Origin: Nocardiopsis kunsanensis DSM 44524
Lineage (GTDB): Bacteria > Actinomycetota > Actinomycetes > Streptosporangiales > Streptosporangiaceae
Assembly (NCBI RefSeq): GCF_000340965.1
Contig: NZ_ANAY01000015.1
Coordinates: 62,001-126,000, forward strand
DNA length: 64,000 nt
Reading direction: 5' to 3'
Made by a program: the position numbers and the translations under genes. How positions within the stretch are numbered: the first letter of the stretch is position 1; every line of letters starts with the position of its first letter. The notes under the pieces are model-generated. The model saw only the letters and a list, made by a program, of their open reading frames with translations, was not told where the DNA came from and ran no database searches. Shown one piece after another: positions 57,568-64,000 of this stretch.

Positions 57568-58926
57568 GTGACACACGACCAGGGCCGCTCCCCCACCCGG
57601 GAAGAGACCGCTACAGCTGCCCCGAGCGTGCGCGCCCTCGCCGGACGTATCGGGCGCAAAGCTTTCCCGCTGTACCTGTCGATGCTGTCCAACATGGTCG
57701 GTGGCCTGGTCACCGCGGCTGTCCTGGGACACACCGCCACGGCGGAACTGGCCGCCTACGCCCTGGCTCTGGCCGTTCTGAACCCACTGCTGATGGTCGT
57801 GCAGGGGTGCCTGCGCGGGTCGATGCCGTTCGTCGCCGAGAACGAGGACGACCCCGCGTCGCTCGGGTCGGTGGTGCGTGACAGTATCTGGTTGTCCCTG
57901 CTCGTGGGCGTTCTGGGCGCCGGGGCCCTGGGAACGTTGCCGTTGACCGCGCCCGCCCTGGGCGTCGACCCGGCCGTCGTCGCCGCGCTGGGTTCCTTCC
58001 CTCTCCTGCTGGCCGTGCACACGCTCGTGCTCTCGGTGAAGTCGTCGGTGAGCACGCTGCTCGTCGGGCTCGGCGAGACCACGGGGGTGCTGGTGGTCAG
58101 CGTCGTCACGACCGTGTTGTCGGTACTCCTGACACCGGCACTCGTGCTGGGTACCGGTCCCGTCCCCGCCCTGGGGCTGGGCGGGGCCGGGGTCGCGATG
58201 CTCACCACGAGTGTGCTGACCGCGGGACTGTCGCAGTACGTGCTCCGCACCCGGACGGTGCTGCGCGGTCACCGGGTGGGGGTGGGCCCGCCCCAGTGGG
58301 CGAGTGTGTGGCACATGGCCCGGGTGGGGTTGCCCTCGGGGGCCACGCTCCTGGTCAAGTTCGGGACGATGAGCGTGCTCGCCGTCGCCGTGGCACGTGC
58401 CGGAGTGACCGAGGCCGCTGCCCACCAGCTCCTCGTGGTGGTGGCGACGTTCGCGTTCCTGCCCGCGACCGCCGTAGGACAGTCCACCGTCCCCTTCGTG
58501 GCCCGTGCCGCCAAGGCCGACGACCGTGCGGGGGTGCGCTCTGCGTTGCGTGCCGGCTACACCGTGGCGGTGCCGGTCGTCGTGGGCAGTGCGGCGCTGC
58601 TGTGGGCCGCGGCGGGGCCGACGGTGTCCCTGTTGACCGCCGACCCCGGAGTGCAGACACTCGTCGTGGCGCTGTTGCCGGTGCTCTGCGCGGTGGTGCT
58701 GGCCGACACGCTCCAGGCCCTGCCCGGTATGGGTCTTCTGGGGTTGAAGCGACCGCGCCCTTCGCTGCATGCGTTCGCGGTCTGTTACGGCCTGCTCGCC
58801 GTGGCGGCGGTGCCTCTCGCCGCCCACGGTGGTCTGGCGCTGCTGTGGTGTGCCTACGCCACCGCCACCGCGGGCCTGTTCCTGTGGCAGAGCACGGCTT
58901 TCCGCCTCACCTCCGCCCGACTGTGA
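57568..58926 (+). CDS. MATE-like multidrug/toxin efflux transporter
   Basis: A 452-residue membrane protein with about twelve predicted helices in two homologous halves, as in MATE and related MOP-superfamily flippases. Helices begin with FPLYLSMLSNMVGGLVTAAVLG and the second half repeats the pattern (VGLPSGATLLVKFGTMSVLAVAVARAG). Substrate unknown; drug or metabolite export is the family default. GTG 57568 has a purine-rich GGAAGAC site upstream. Convergent with the NarL-type regulator gene, 18 bp apart. Confidence 0.87.
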   Translation: MTHDQGRSPTREETATAAPSVRALAGRIGRKAFPLYLSMLSNMVGGLVTAAVLGHTATAELAAYALALAVLNPLLMVVQGCLRGSMPFVAENEDDPASLGSVVRDSIWLSLLVGVLGAGALGTLPLTAPALGVDPAVVAALGSFPLLLAVHTLVLSVKSSVSTLLVGLGETTGVLVVSVVTTVLSVLLTPALVLGTGPVPALGLGGAGVAMLTTSVLTAGLSQYVLRTRTVLRGHRVGVGPPQWASVWHMARVGLPSGATLLVKFGTMSVLAVAVARAGVTEAAAHQLLVVVATFAFLPATAVGQSTVPFVARAAKADDRAGVRSALRAGYTVAVPVVVGSAALLWAAAGPTVSLLTADPGVQTLVVALLPVLCAVVLADTLQALPGMGLLGLKRPRPSLHAFAVCYGLLAVAAVPLAAHGGLALLWCAYATATAGLFLWQSTAFRLTSARL

Positions 58927-58944
58927 TCTTCTCCGGCCCGCCCC

Positions 58945-59634
58945 TCAGTTGTCCTCGGCTGCGTCGTGGGTGATCAGCGCCAGTTGCACCCGGCCGGTGA
59001 GGTCGAGCTTGGTCAGGGCGTTGGACACGTGTGCCTTGACCGTGCCCATCGACATGTACAGGCGTTCGGCGATCTCCGCGTTAGACAACCCGGCCGTGAC
59101 AGCCTCGGCGACCTCGCGCTCACGGTCGGTGAGTAGGGCCAGGCGCGCGCGTGCTCGGTCGCGGCGCGAGGTGCGTCCCACGGTGGTGCCCGAACCGGCG
59201 ACACGGTCCATGAGGGTGCGTGTGACGCTGGGTGAGAGCACCGGCTCCCCCGTCGCGGCGCGCTGCACCGCCTCGACGATGCGTTCGGGGTCGGTGTGCT
59301 TGAGCAGGTAGCCGGCGGCGCCGGCCTGCAGTGCTTCGACGACGGTGGTGTCGGCGTCGAAGGTGGTCAGCACCAGCACTTGCGGGGTCGCGACCTCCTC
59401 CTCCCGCAGTCGTGCGGTAGCGGCGATGCCGTCCACGCCGGGCATACGCACGTCCATGAGCACCACGTCGGGTCGGTACTCCTCCACAGCGGCGGGCACT
59501 TCCCTTCCGTCCGCGGCCTCCCCGACGATGGTGATGGACCGGTCTCCGGTGAGCATCATGCGCAGCCCCGAACGCACGAGCGGGTCGTCGTCGACCAACA
59601 GCACCCGCACCGGCGTGTTCGTGGTCCCGGTCAA
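58945..59634 (-). CDS. NarL/LuxR-family response regulator
   Basis: A 229-residue regulator. The receiver domain has VLLVDDDPLVRSG, phospho-acceptor Asp61 in VVLMDVRMPG and Lys in GAAGYLLKH. A LuxR-type helix-turn-helix is at about 165-225 (LLTDREREVAEAVTAGLSNAEIAERLYMSMGTVKAHVSN). The TTG at 59634 overlaps the kinase stop as TTGA, so the start is fixed by the operon junction. Pairs with the upstream kinase. Target genes unknown. Confidence 0.94.
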   Translation of the reverse strand: MTGTTNTPVRVLLVDDDPLVRSGLRMMLTGDRSITIVGEAADGREVPAAVEEYRPDVVLMDVRMPGVDGIAATARLREEEVATPQVLVLTTFDADTTVVEALQAGAAGYLLKHTDPERIVEAVQRAATGEPVLSPSVTRTLMDRVAGSGTTVGRTSRRDRARARLALLTDREREVAEAVTAGLSNAEIAERLYMSMGTVKAHVSNALTKLDLTGRVQLALITHDAAEDN

Positions 59635-60965
59635 CGTCTTTCCTCCTGGGCTCCCCGCGCCGTCTTCGTGGACTCGATTCTTCGGCCGTGCTCCCAGGGA
59701 AGCACGGCCGTGAGGTGGAACCGTCCGTCCACGGCCCCGTGGCTGATGCGGCCGCTCTCCAGGGCCACCCGTTCGGTGAGCCCGGCCAGCCCCGCCCCGA
59801 GCCCGGGGATCTCGGCAGGCGCGATACTGGACGGGAGCGCGTTGGCCACCGTCACCTCCATCCCGTGCTCGGGGTCGCCGGACAGCTCCACGTGCACACG
59901 GGATCCGGGCGCGTGTTTACGGGCGTTGGTCAGTCCCTCCTGCACCACCCGGTAGACGGTGCGCCCCACGGATCCGCCGGGCCGGTCGTCCTCGGGCAGT
60001 TCTCTCTCGATGACCACACGTTGCCCGGCGGCCACGGCCTCCTCCACGAGTGTGTCGATGTCCGCGGCCCCGGGCTGAGGCCGCGCGGTCCCGGTGTGTT
60101 CCTCGTCTGTGACCAGGTCGCCCGAGCGCAGCACCTCCAGGACCCCGCCGAGTTCGTCGAGGGCCTGGTGGGCGTTGTCCCGCACCACGGAAACGGCGGT
60201 GGCCAGTTCCTCGGCCTCCAGGGGTGCGGACTTACCCTCACGGGCGCGTTCGGTGCGGTAAGCCAGTGCTCCGGCGTGCACGCTCAGCAAGGACATGCGG
60301 TGGGCCACGGCGTCGTGCATCTCGCGGGCGATGCGCCTGCGTTCCTCGGAACGGGCGTCGTCGAGGTGGCGTTCACGGTCCTGTCGAGCACGCGCGACGT
60401 CCTCCCGCAAGCGTTGCACGAGAATGCGCCGGGAGCGGATGGCGGTCCCCCATCCCACGCACGCGAGCATGAAACCGATGGCGGCGGCGAGGGTCACGAC
60501 CTGCATCCCCGTGCCGGGGACGTTCCACAGGACCCAGGGCAGTACCAGCACGCCCAGGATCGCGAAGGGCACGGTCCACACCCGCCAGGACCGGTAGATC
60601 GCCGCGCCGGCCAGACCCACGAACAGGGCCCCCATGGCGCTGACGGCCACGGCGGCGGCCAGCCCGACGGCCCACATGACGGACATGGGGTGGGAGCGCC
60701 GCCACCGCAAGCTCAGGCAGGCCATCAGCCCCACGGCGGCGTCCACGGCGTAGTGCCAGTCCGGCTGGACCGTGCTGTAAGTGAGGCCCATCAGGAAGAA
60801 GAGCACGAGCTCGACACCCCACAGGGACAGGGCGAACAGGAACAGGGCGATGTCGACCGTCCTGTCGCGTACCGTGCGCCGGCCCGTCCCGGGCACGTCG
60901 TTCCCGGCTTTGGCGGCCGTTCCGGTGGGTGTTCCGGTCGGTCGGGGATCCGTGCTCGTGTCCAC
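59631..60965 (-). CDS. NarL-type sensor histidine kinase (HisKA_3)
   Basis: A 444-residue kinase. About five membrane helices form an N-terminal sensor (VDIALFLFALSLWGVELVLFFLMGL through IGFMLACVGWG). The dimerisation motif RRRIAREMHDAVAHRMSLLSVHAGAL holds the phospho-His in MHDAVAH. The ATPase domain carries VVQEGLTNARKHAPGS and PGLGAGLAGLTERVA. GTG 60965 is chosen because GGAGAGGAC lies upstream and the first helix then sits near residue 40; the frame stays open to 61064. The pair is coupled by the TTGA overlap with the regulator. Confidence 0.92.
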   Translation of the reverse strand: MDTSTDPRPTGTPTGTAAKAGNDVPGTGRRTVRDRTVDIALFLFALSLWGVELVLFFLMGLTYSTVQPDWHYAVDAAVGLMACLSLRWRRSHPMSVMWAVGLAAAVAVSAMGALFVGLAGAAIYRSWRVWTVPFAILGVLVLPWVLWNVPGTGMQVVTLAAAIGFMLACVGWGTAIRSRRILVQRLREDVARARQDRERHLDDARSEERRRIAREMHDAVAHRMSLLSVHAGALAYRTERAREGKSAPLEAEELATAVSVVRDNAHQALDELGGVLEVLRSGDLVTDEEHTGTARPQPGAADIDTLVEEAVAAGQRVVIERELPEDDRPGGSVGRTVYRVVQEGLTNARKHAPGSRVHVELSGDPEHGMEVTVANALPSSIAPAEIPGLGAGLAGLTERVALESGRISHGAVDGRFHLTAVLPWEHGRRIESTKTARGAQEERR

Positions 60966-61052
60966 CGCCCTGTGTCCTCTCCCCCGTCGTGGTGCCCTGA
61001 GGTGTGCCGCTGAGCCGCCACTGTCCTCGGTCGATCCGCCGTCGGGACGATT

Positions 61053-61675
61053 GTGACCGATCACGGAAGAGCTCGCTTCGGCCCTGTGGACGGCGGTGAC
61101 CGGTCAGGGTTCATCTACCGCCCGCGCGGACGCTGGCCGATCATGCCGACCCTCATGATTCCGATGGCCTCGGCGCTCAGTGCGCTGTTCGTGGTGGGAG
61201 CCGGGGAGCGCTGGGCCTGGCCAACGATCATCACCGGCATGGTCACGCCGTTCGAGGTGGACAGCGGGCTGTCGATCCTGCTCCTGTTGTCGGTGGTCAT
61301 GCTGACCCCGGGCGTGGACCCGCACCTGCGTGTGGACGCCAACGACAGCAGCGACAACCAACTCCAGGTGTGGGCGGCGTTGCTGGGGACCCGTTGTTGT
61401 CTGCGCCTGCGGTGGTGGCGACGGTGTGGCTGTACCTGGCCGGGATGCCTTGGTGGTCGGTGCCGTTCGGGACGGTCAACGGGATCGTGGTCGCCTGGAT
61501 CCTGGGGCGGCTGGCCCATCGGCGCCTGGAGAACCGGTTGGCGGAGACCTTCACACACATGCGCCACGGCCGGGAGGTGGCGTTGGGGGCGTTGCCGGAG
61601 CGGGGCTCGTGGTTGGACGCCCTGCAACGGGGCGCCCTGAACACGAACGAGGAGAACCGCGCCAAGGGTTCCTGA
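61053..61675 (+). pseudogene. Frameshifted membrane protein of unknown family
   Basis: Two frames together look like one membrane protein. The first reads PIMPTLMIPMASALSALFVVGAGERWAWPTIITGMVTPFEVDSGLSILLLLSVVM through DNQLQVWAAL. The second continues GDPLLSAPAVVATVWLYLAGMPWWSVPFGTVNGIVVAWILGRLAHRRLENRLAETF to the stop at 61673-61675. The slip lies near 61375-61390. GC-rich third positions are kept on both sides, so the break is recent or an assembly error. I do not recognise the family; it may be the C-terminal portion of a larger permease. The start is uncertain. Confidence 0.6.
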
Positions 61676-61699
61676 CCCGGGCCCGTGCGGGTGTCCCCC

Positions 61700-62923
61700 T
61701 CACTCGGCGCGGGGCGGGAGCGGGCCCGGCGCCCCCCGCTTCGCTCCGGCCATGACGACGAGGAGCGCGAGCGCGGCCGTCGTCGCGGCGGCCACCGGCA
61801 ACAGTCCGGTACTGACCGCGACGGCCGCCCCGCCCGCCACGCCTCCGAGGGCCGCGCCGAGGTGTACCGAACTGCTCTGTACCGCCATCGCCTGGGTGGC
61901 CACTCGTGGTCCGACCCGGTCGAGTACCAGCGCCTGGAGCGCGGGAGGAACCGCCCATGCCGCCGCGGACCAGACCACGAGCACGGCGGTGACCAGCAGG
62001 ATCGGGACCGGCCGCGCGTTCCAGACCAGGAGGAGGACGACCATGGCCGCACAGAAGAGGACGAGGGTGAAGCGCAAGGTGTGTTCGGCGCCGAAGCGGT
62101 CCACGGACCGCCCTGCCCCTTGTGTCCCGACGAGCCCGCCCGTACCGACGGCGACAAGGACGGCGGCGAGGGTATGCGGGGTGGCCCCGGCGGTGTCGGC
62201 GAGGAAGGGCGCCAGGTAGGTCTGGAAGGCCAGGTTCCCGGCGACCGCCAGTGCGGTGGCCACGAGAAGGACAACCACAGAGGGCGTGACCAGTGGGCGC
62301 AGCAGTCCACGGACGGAGGTCGGTTGCCCGGTCCCGCCCTTCTCCCCCGCCACGGGACCGACCGTTCCGTCTGCCTCCGGCAGGGTCCGGCCGCCCACCA
62401 CCAGGGCGAACACACCCAGCGTCCCGCACAGCACGAACGCGGCCGCCCACCCCAGAGTTGCCCCGGTCCAGGCCCCTGCGGGCACTCCGACCAGGACGGC
62501 AGCGGTCAGCCCGGTCATGACGGTGGCCAGGTACCGTCCGCGCTGTTCGAGGGGAGCGCGGGTCCCGGCCAGGGCCAGGGCGGCGGGCAGGACCACGGCA
62601 CCGGCGAGCGCGGCCACCACCCGTACCGCCATGAGCTGGGTGTAGGTGTCCACGAGCGGCACGACGAGGTTGGCGGCGCCGAAGACGGCCAGCGCGGTCA
62701 GCAGCGTGGCCCGGGTGGGAAGGCGGGTGAGTAGGAGCGCCCACAGTGGCGCGGTCACGGCGTAGGTGAGCGAGTAGACGGTGACCAACTGCCCGGCGGC
62801 GGTCTCGGAGACCGACAGGTCGTCGGCGAGTTCGGGGAGCACACCGAGCACGATGAAGTCGTCGGTCTGGATGGTGAAGGCGGCCAGTGTCAGGGCGAGG
62901 ATCCAGAGAGGTGGCGAACGCAT
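61700..62923 (-). CDS. Major facilitator superfamily (DHA1-like) drug/metabolite exporter
   Basis: A 407-residue transporter with twelve predicted helices. WILALTLAAFTIQTDDFIVLGVLPELADDLSVSETAAGQLVTVYSLTYAVTAPLW and the following RVVAALAGAVVLPAALALAGTRAP are typical of AraJ/PbuE-type exporters. The ATG at 62923 directly abuts the operator dyad, with no ribosome binding site, suggesting a leaderless transcript (-10-like TACCTT on the minus strand). Divergent from, and probably repressed by, the TetR gene at 63014. Confidence 0.92.
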   Translation of the reverse strand: MRSPPLWILALTLAAFTIQTDDFIVLGVLPELADDLSVSETAAGQLVTVYSLTYAVTAPLWALLLTRLPTRATLLTALAVFGAANLVVPLVDTYTQLMAVRVVAALAGAVVLPAALALAGTRAPLEQRGRYLATVMTGLTAAVLVGVPAGAWTGATLGWAAAFVLCGTLGVFALVVGGRTLPEADGTVGPVAGEKGGTGQPTSVRGLLRPLVTPSVVVLLVATALAVAGNLAFQTYLAPFLADTAGATPHTLAAVLVAVGTGGLVGTQGAGRSVDRFGAEHTLRFTLVLFCAAMVVLLLVWNARPVPILLVTAVLVVWSAAAWAVPPALQALVLDRVGPRVATQAMAVQSSSVHLGAALGGVAGGAAVAVSTGLLPVAAATTAALALLVVMAGAKRGAPGPLPPRAE

Positions 62924-62925
62924 CG

Positions 62926-62953
62926 AATTAAGGTAACAGCTGTTCCCCTAATT
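62926..62953. promoter_or_regulatory. 28-bp TetR operator abutting the MFS start codon
   Basis: A dyad centred at 62939.5 with the perfect core AACAGCTGTT (62935-62944) and outer arms AATTA and TAATT; 12 of 14 positions match. It lies 2 bp upstream of the MFS ATG and 61 bp from the TetR GTG, so binding would block both promoters. Confidence 0.75.
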
Positions 62954-63013
62954 TCGTGTGCCAAGGTGAGGACCGACCTCGCCCGAAAGCTCTCGCCCGG
63001 AAGGTGGTGCCTC

Positions 63014-63598
63014 GTGGCCCGACCCACCGACCCCGCCCGCCGCCGCGCGGTTCTCGACGCCGTCGCCGAGCAACTCACCCACACCGGCGTGAGCGGGTTC
63101 ACGCTGCGCGGCCTCGCCCAGGGCATGGGACAGAGCACCCGCGTACTGACCCACCACTTCACGGACAAGGAGGCATTGCTCGCCGCCGTCCTCACCCACC
63201 TGGACGAACGCCAACACACAGCGCTGCGCGCGGCCCCCGGCTGGGACGACCCCGCGGTGCCGGTCTCGGCGATCGTGCGTGATTCCTGGCGGCGCCACCT
63301 GTCCGAGGAGGAACGGCCGATGACCCGCCTGGTGCTGGAGATCGAGGGTCTGGCGGCGGCCGGGCACCTGCCGGTGGGCCCGGGGTTCGTACGCGGCCGG
63401 GCCGAGTTCGTCGCCGACTGCATGCGCGTGCGCGGCGCTTCACCGGAGGCTGCGCTGACCGGGGCGACCCTGCTCAACGCGGCCTACTCGGGCCTGGAGA
63501 AGGATCTGCTCATCACTGGCGACCACGAGCGCGCGGAGGCCGGGCTCGAGGCGCTCTGCACGTGGGCGGACTCCCTCACCCGACCCGGGCACCTCTGA
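63014..63598 (+). CDS. TetR-family transcriptional regulator
   Basis: A 194-residue regulator. The helix-turn-helix at about residues 8-55 (RRRAVLDAVAEQLTHTGVSGFTLRGLAQGMGQSTRVLTHHFTDKEALLAAV) is followed by a helical ligand-binding domain. GTG 63014 is chosen because GGAAGG at 62999-63004 stands about 9 bases upstream; an earlier GTG at 62966 lacks such a site. It likely represses the divergent MFS exporter through the dyad at 62926-62953. Confidence 0.92.
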   Translation: MARPTDPARRRAVLDAVAEQLTHTGVSGFTLRGLAQGMGQSTRVLTHHFTDKEALLAAVLTHLDERQHTALRAAPGWDDPAVPVSAIVRDSWRRHLSEEERPMTRLVLEIEGLAAAGHLPVGPGFVRGRAEFVADCMRVRGASPEAALTGATLLNAAYSGLEKDLLITGDHERAEAGLEALCTWADSLTRPGHL

Positions 63599-63644
63599 AA
63601 GCCACCGGCGCCCCTCGAGACCGCCGACAGCCCCGGGCCCGCGC

Positions 63645-64000
63645 TCAGGCCTCCTCGGCGTCCATGTCTTCGTCCCGCGTGATCTGGGCGAACAGGCCCT
63701 CGAGCCCGTCCAGGAACGCGGTCAGTGCGAGCTCGAAGCTGGCGTCGTCGATCTCCGAGGCGTGTTCGGGGAGCCGGTGGGCCTGGGTCAGGTTCGGGTA
63801 CCGGTCGCGGTAGACCCGCACGTCGTCGTCGAACCCGCGCGCGAACGACTGTGTGGCCGCTCCCACGATCAGGTACTTGACCGAGGCGCCGATCATCGTG
63901 GCCTGCTTGGGCGGCCACCCCGCGCTCACGAGCCCGCCGTGCACGGCGTCGGCCCGGCGCAGGGCCTCCTCGCGCCGTCCGGGTCCGGCGGCGGCCACGG
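63645..64000 (-). CDS. TetR-family regulator, C-terminal part (cut by window edge)
   Basis: Only the last about 118 codons lie in the window. The visible part is helical with ADAVHGGLVSAGWPPKQATMIGASVKYLIVGAATQSFARGFDDD and an acidic tail ending EDMDAEEA, which fits the ligand-binding C-terminal domain of TetR/AcrR regulators. The DNA-binding domain and start are beyond the right edge. Convergent with the preceding TetR gene. Confidence 0.75.
   Translation of the reverse strand, partial: VAAAGPGRREEALRRADAVHGGLVSAGWPPKQATMIGASVKYLIVGAATQSFARGFDDDVRVYRDRYPNLTQAHRLPEHASEIDDASFELALTAFLDGLEGLFAQITRDEDMDAEEA

Noticed and set aside
1-64000. CRISPR arrays, insertion sequences, prophage, tRNA or rRNA genes
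   Set aside because: Looked for repeated spacers, transposase or integrase motifs, terminal repeats and T-loop-like sequences such as GTTCGAATCC; none were found.

Overview
The window is 64 kb of very GC-rich, densely coding DNA. It has many GTG starts, 4-bp GTGA/ATGA gene overlaps, leaderless-looking promoters and hairpin terminators without U-tracts. Gene content (single-chain pyruvate carboxylase, LytR-CpsA-Psr protein, many LacI, ROK, TetR and WYL regulators, sugar ABC importers) fits a filamentous actinomycete. A Nocardiopsis-like member of the Streptosporangiales is my guess from style, not a proven assignment. I found no rRNA, tRNA, CRISPR array, insertion sequence or prophage. The window looks like an ordinary chromosomal region rich in accessory metabolism.

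Layout: 0.4-3.8 kb pyruvate carboxylase; 3.9-5.1 kb Gfo/Idh/MocA oxidoreductase; 5.2-9.8 kb an envelope module (LytR-CpsA-Psr protein, small secreted PepSY-like protein, OmpR-type response regulator and kinase) whose two regulatory gaps carry hexamers repeated at exactly 11-bp phase; 10.2-12.8 kb beta-mannosidase preceded by the C-terminal scar of a lost sugar-transporter permease; 13.3-15.1 kb NmrA-like protein and a GAF-SpoIIE phosphatase; 15.5-20.1 kb a cobalamin riboswitch followed by a binding protein, permease, ATPase and FhuF-like iron-sulfur reductase; 20.5-21.0 kb a frameshifted DHFR-like gene; 21.0-27.1 kb guanine deaminase and a fused 1489-residue, eukaryote-style molybdenum hydroxylase; 27.3-30.6 kb acyl-CoA synthetase, Rieske protein and Hsp20.

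31.1-39.6 kb is a bidirectional amino-sugar regulon. A ROK repressor and a sugar ABC importer run leftward; a cytoplasmic GH89 alpha-N-acetylglucosaminidase, MurQ etherase and a MurK/NagK-type kinase run rightward. A 29-bp dyad lies between them. 39.7-45 kb holds a WYL regulator facing an epoxide hydrolase across a perfect inverted repeat, an SGNH lipoprotein, a deaminase and a DoxX-like protein. 45-48.2 kb is a TetR-MMPL exporter pair with a four-half-site operator, followed by a flavin amine oxidase. 49.9-54.4 kb is a LacI-RbsA-type operon ending in an unusual fused permease/substrate-binding protein behind tandem cre-like operators. The remainder holds an ArsR-like regulator, DUF7144-like, MpaB-like and AhpD-like proteins, a MATE-like transporter, a NarL-type two-component pair, a frameshifted membrane gene, an MFS/TetR divergent pair and a truncated TetR gene at the right edge.

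The most interesting items are the cobalamin-riboswitch operon that includes a FhuF-like reductase; the fused molybdenum hydroxylase that lacks both substrate-orienting residues of xanthine dehydrogenase yet sits beside guanine deaminase; the permease-binding-protein fusion; and the 11-bp phased operator arrays. Functions are inferred from motifs recognised by eye; no database search was run.
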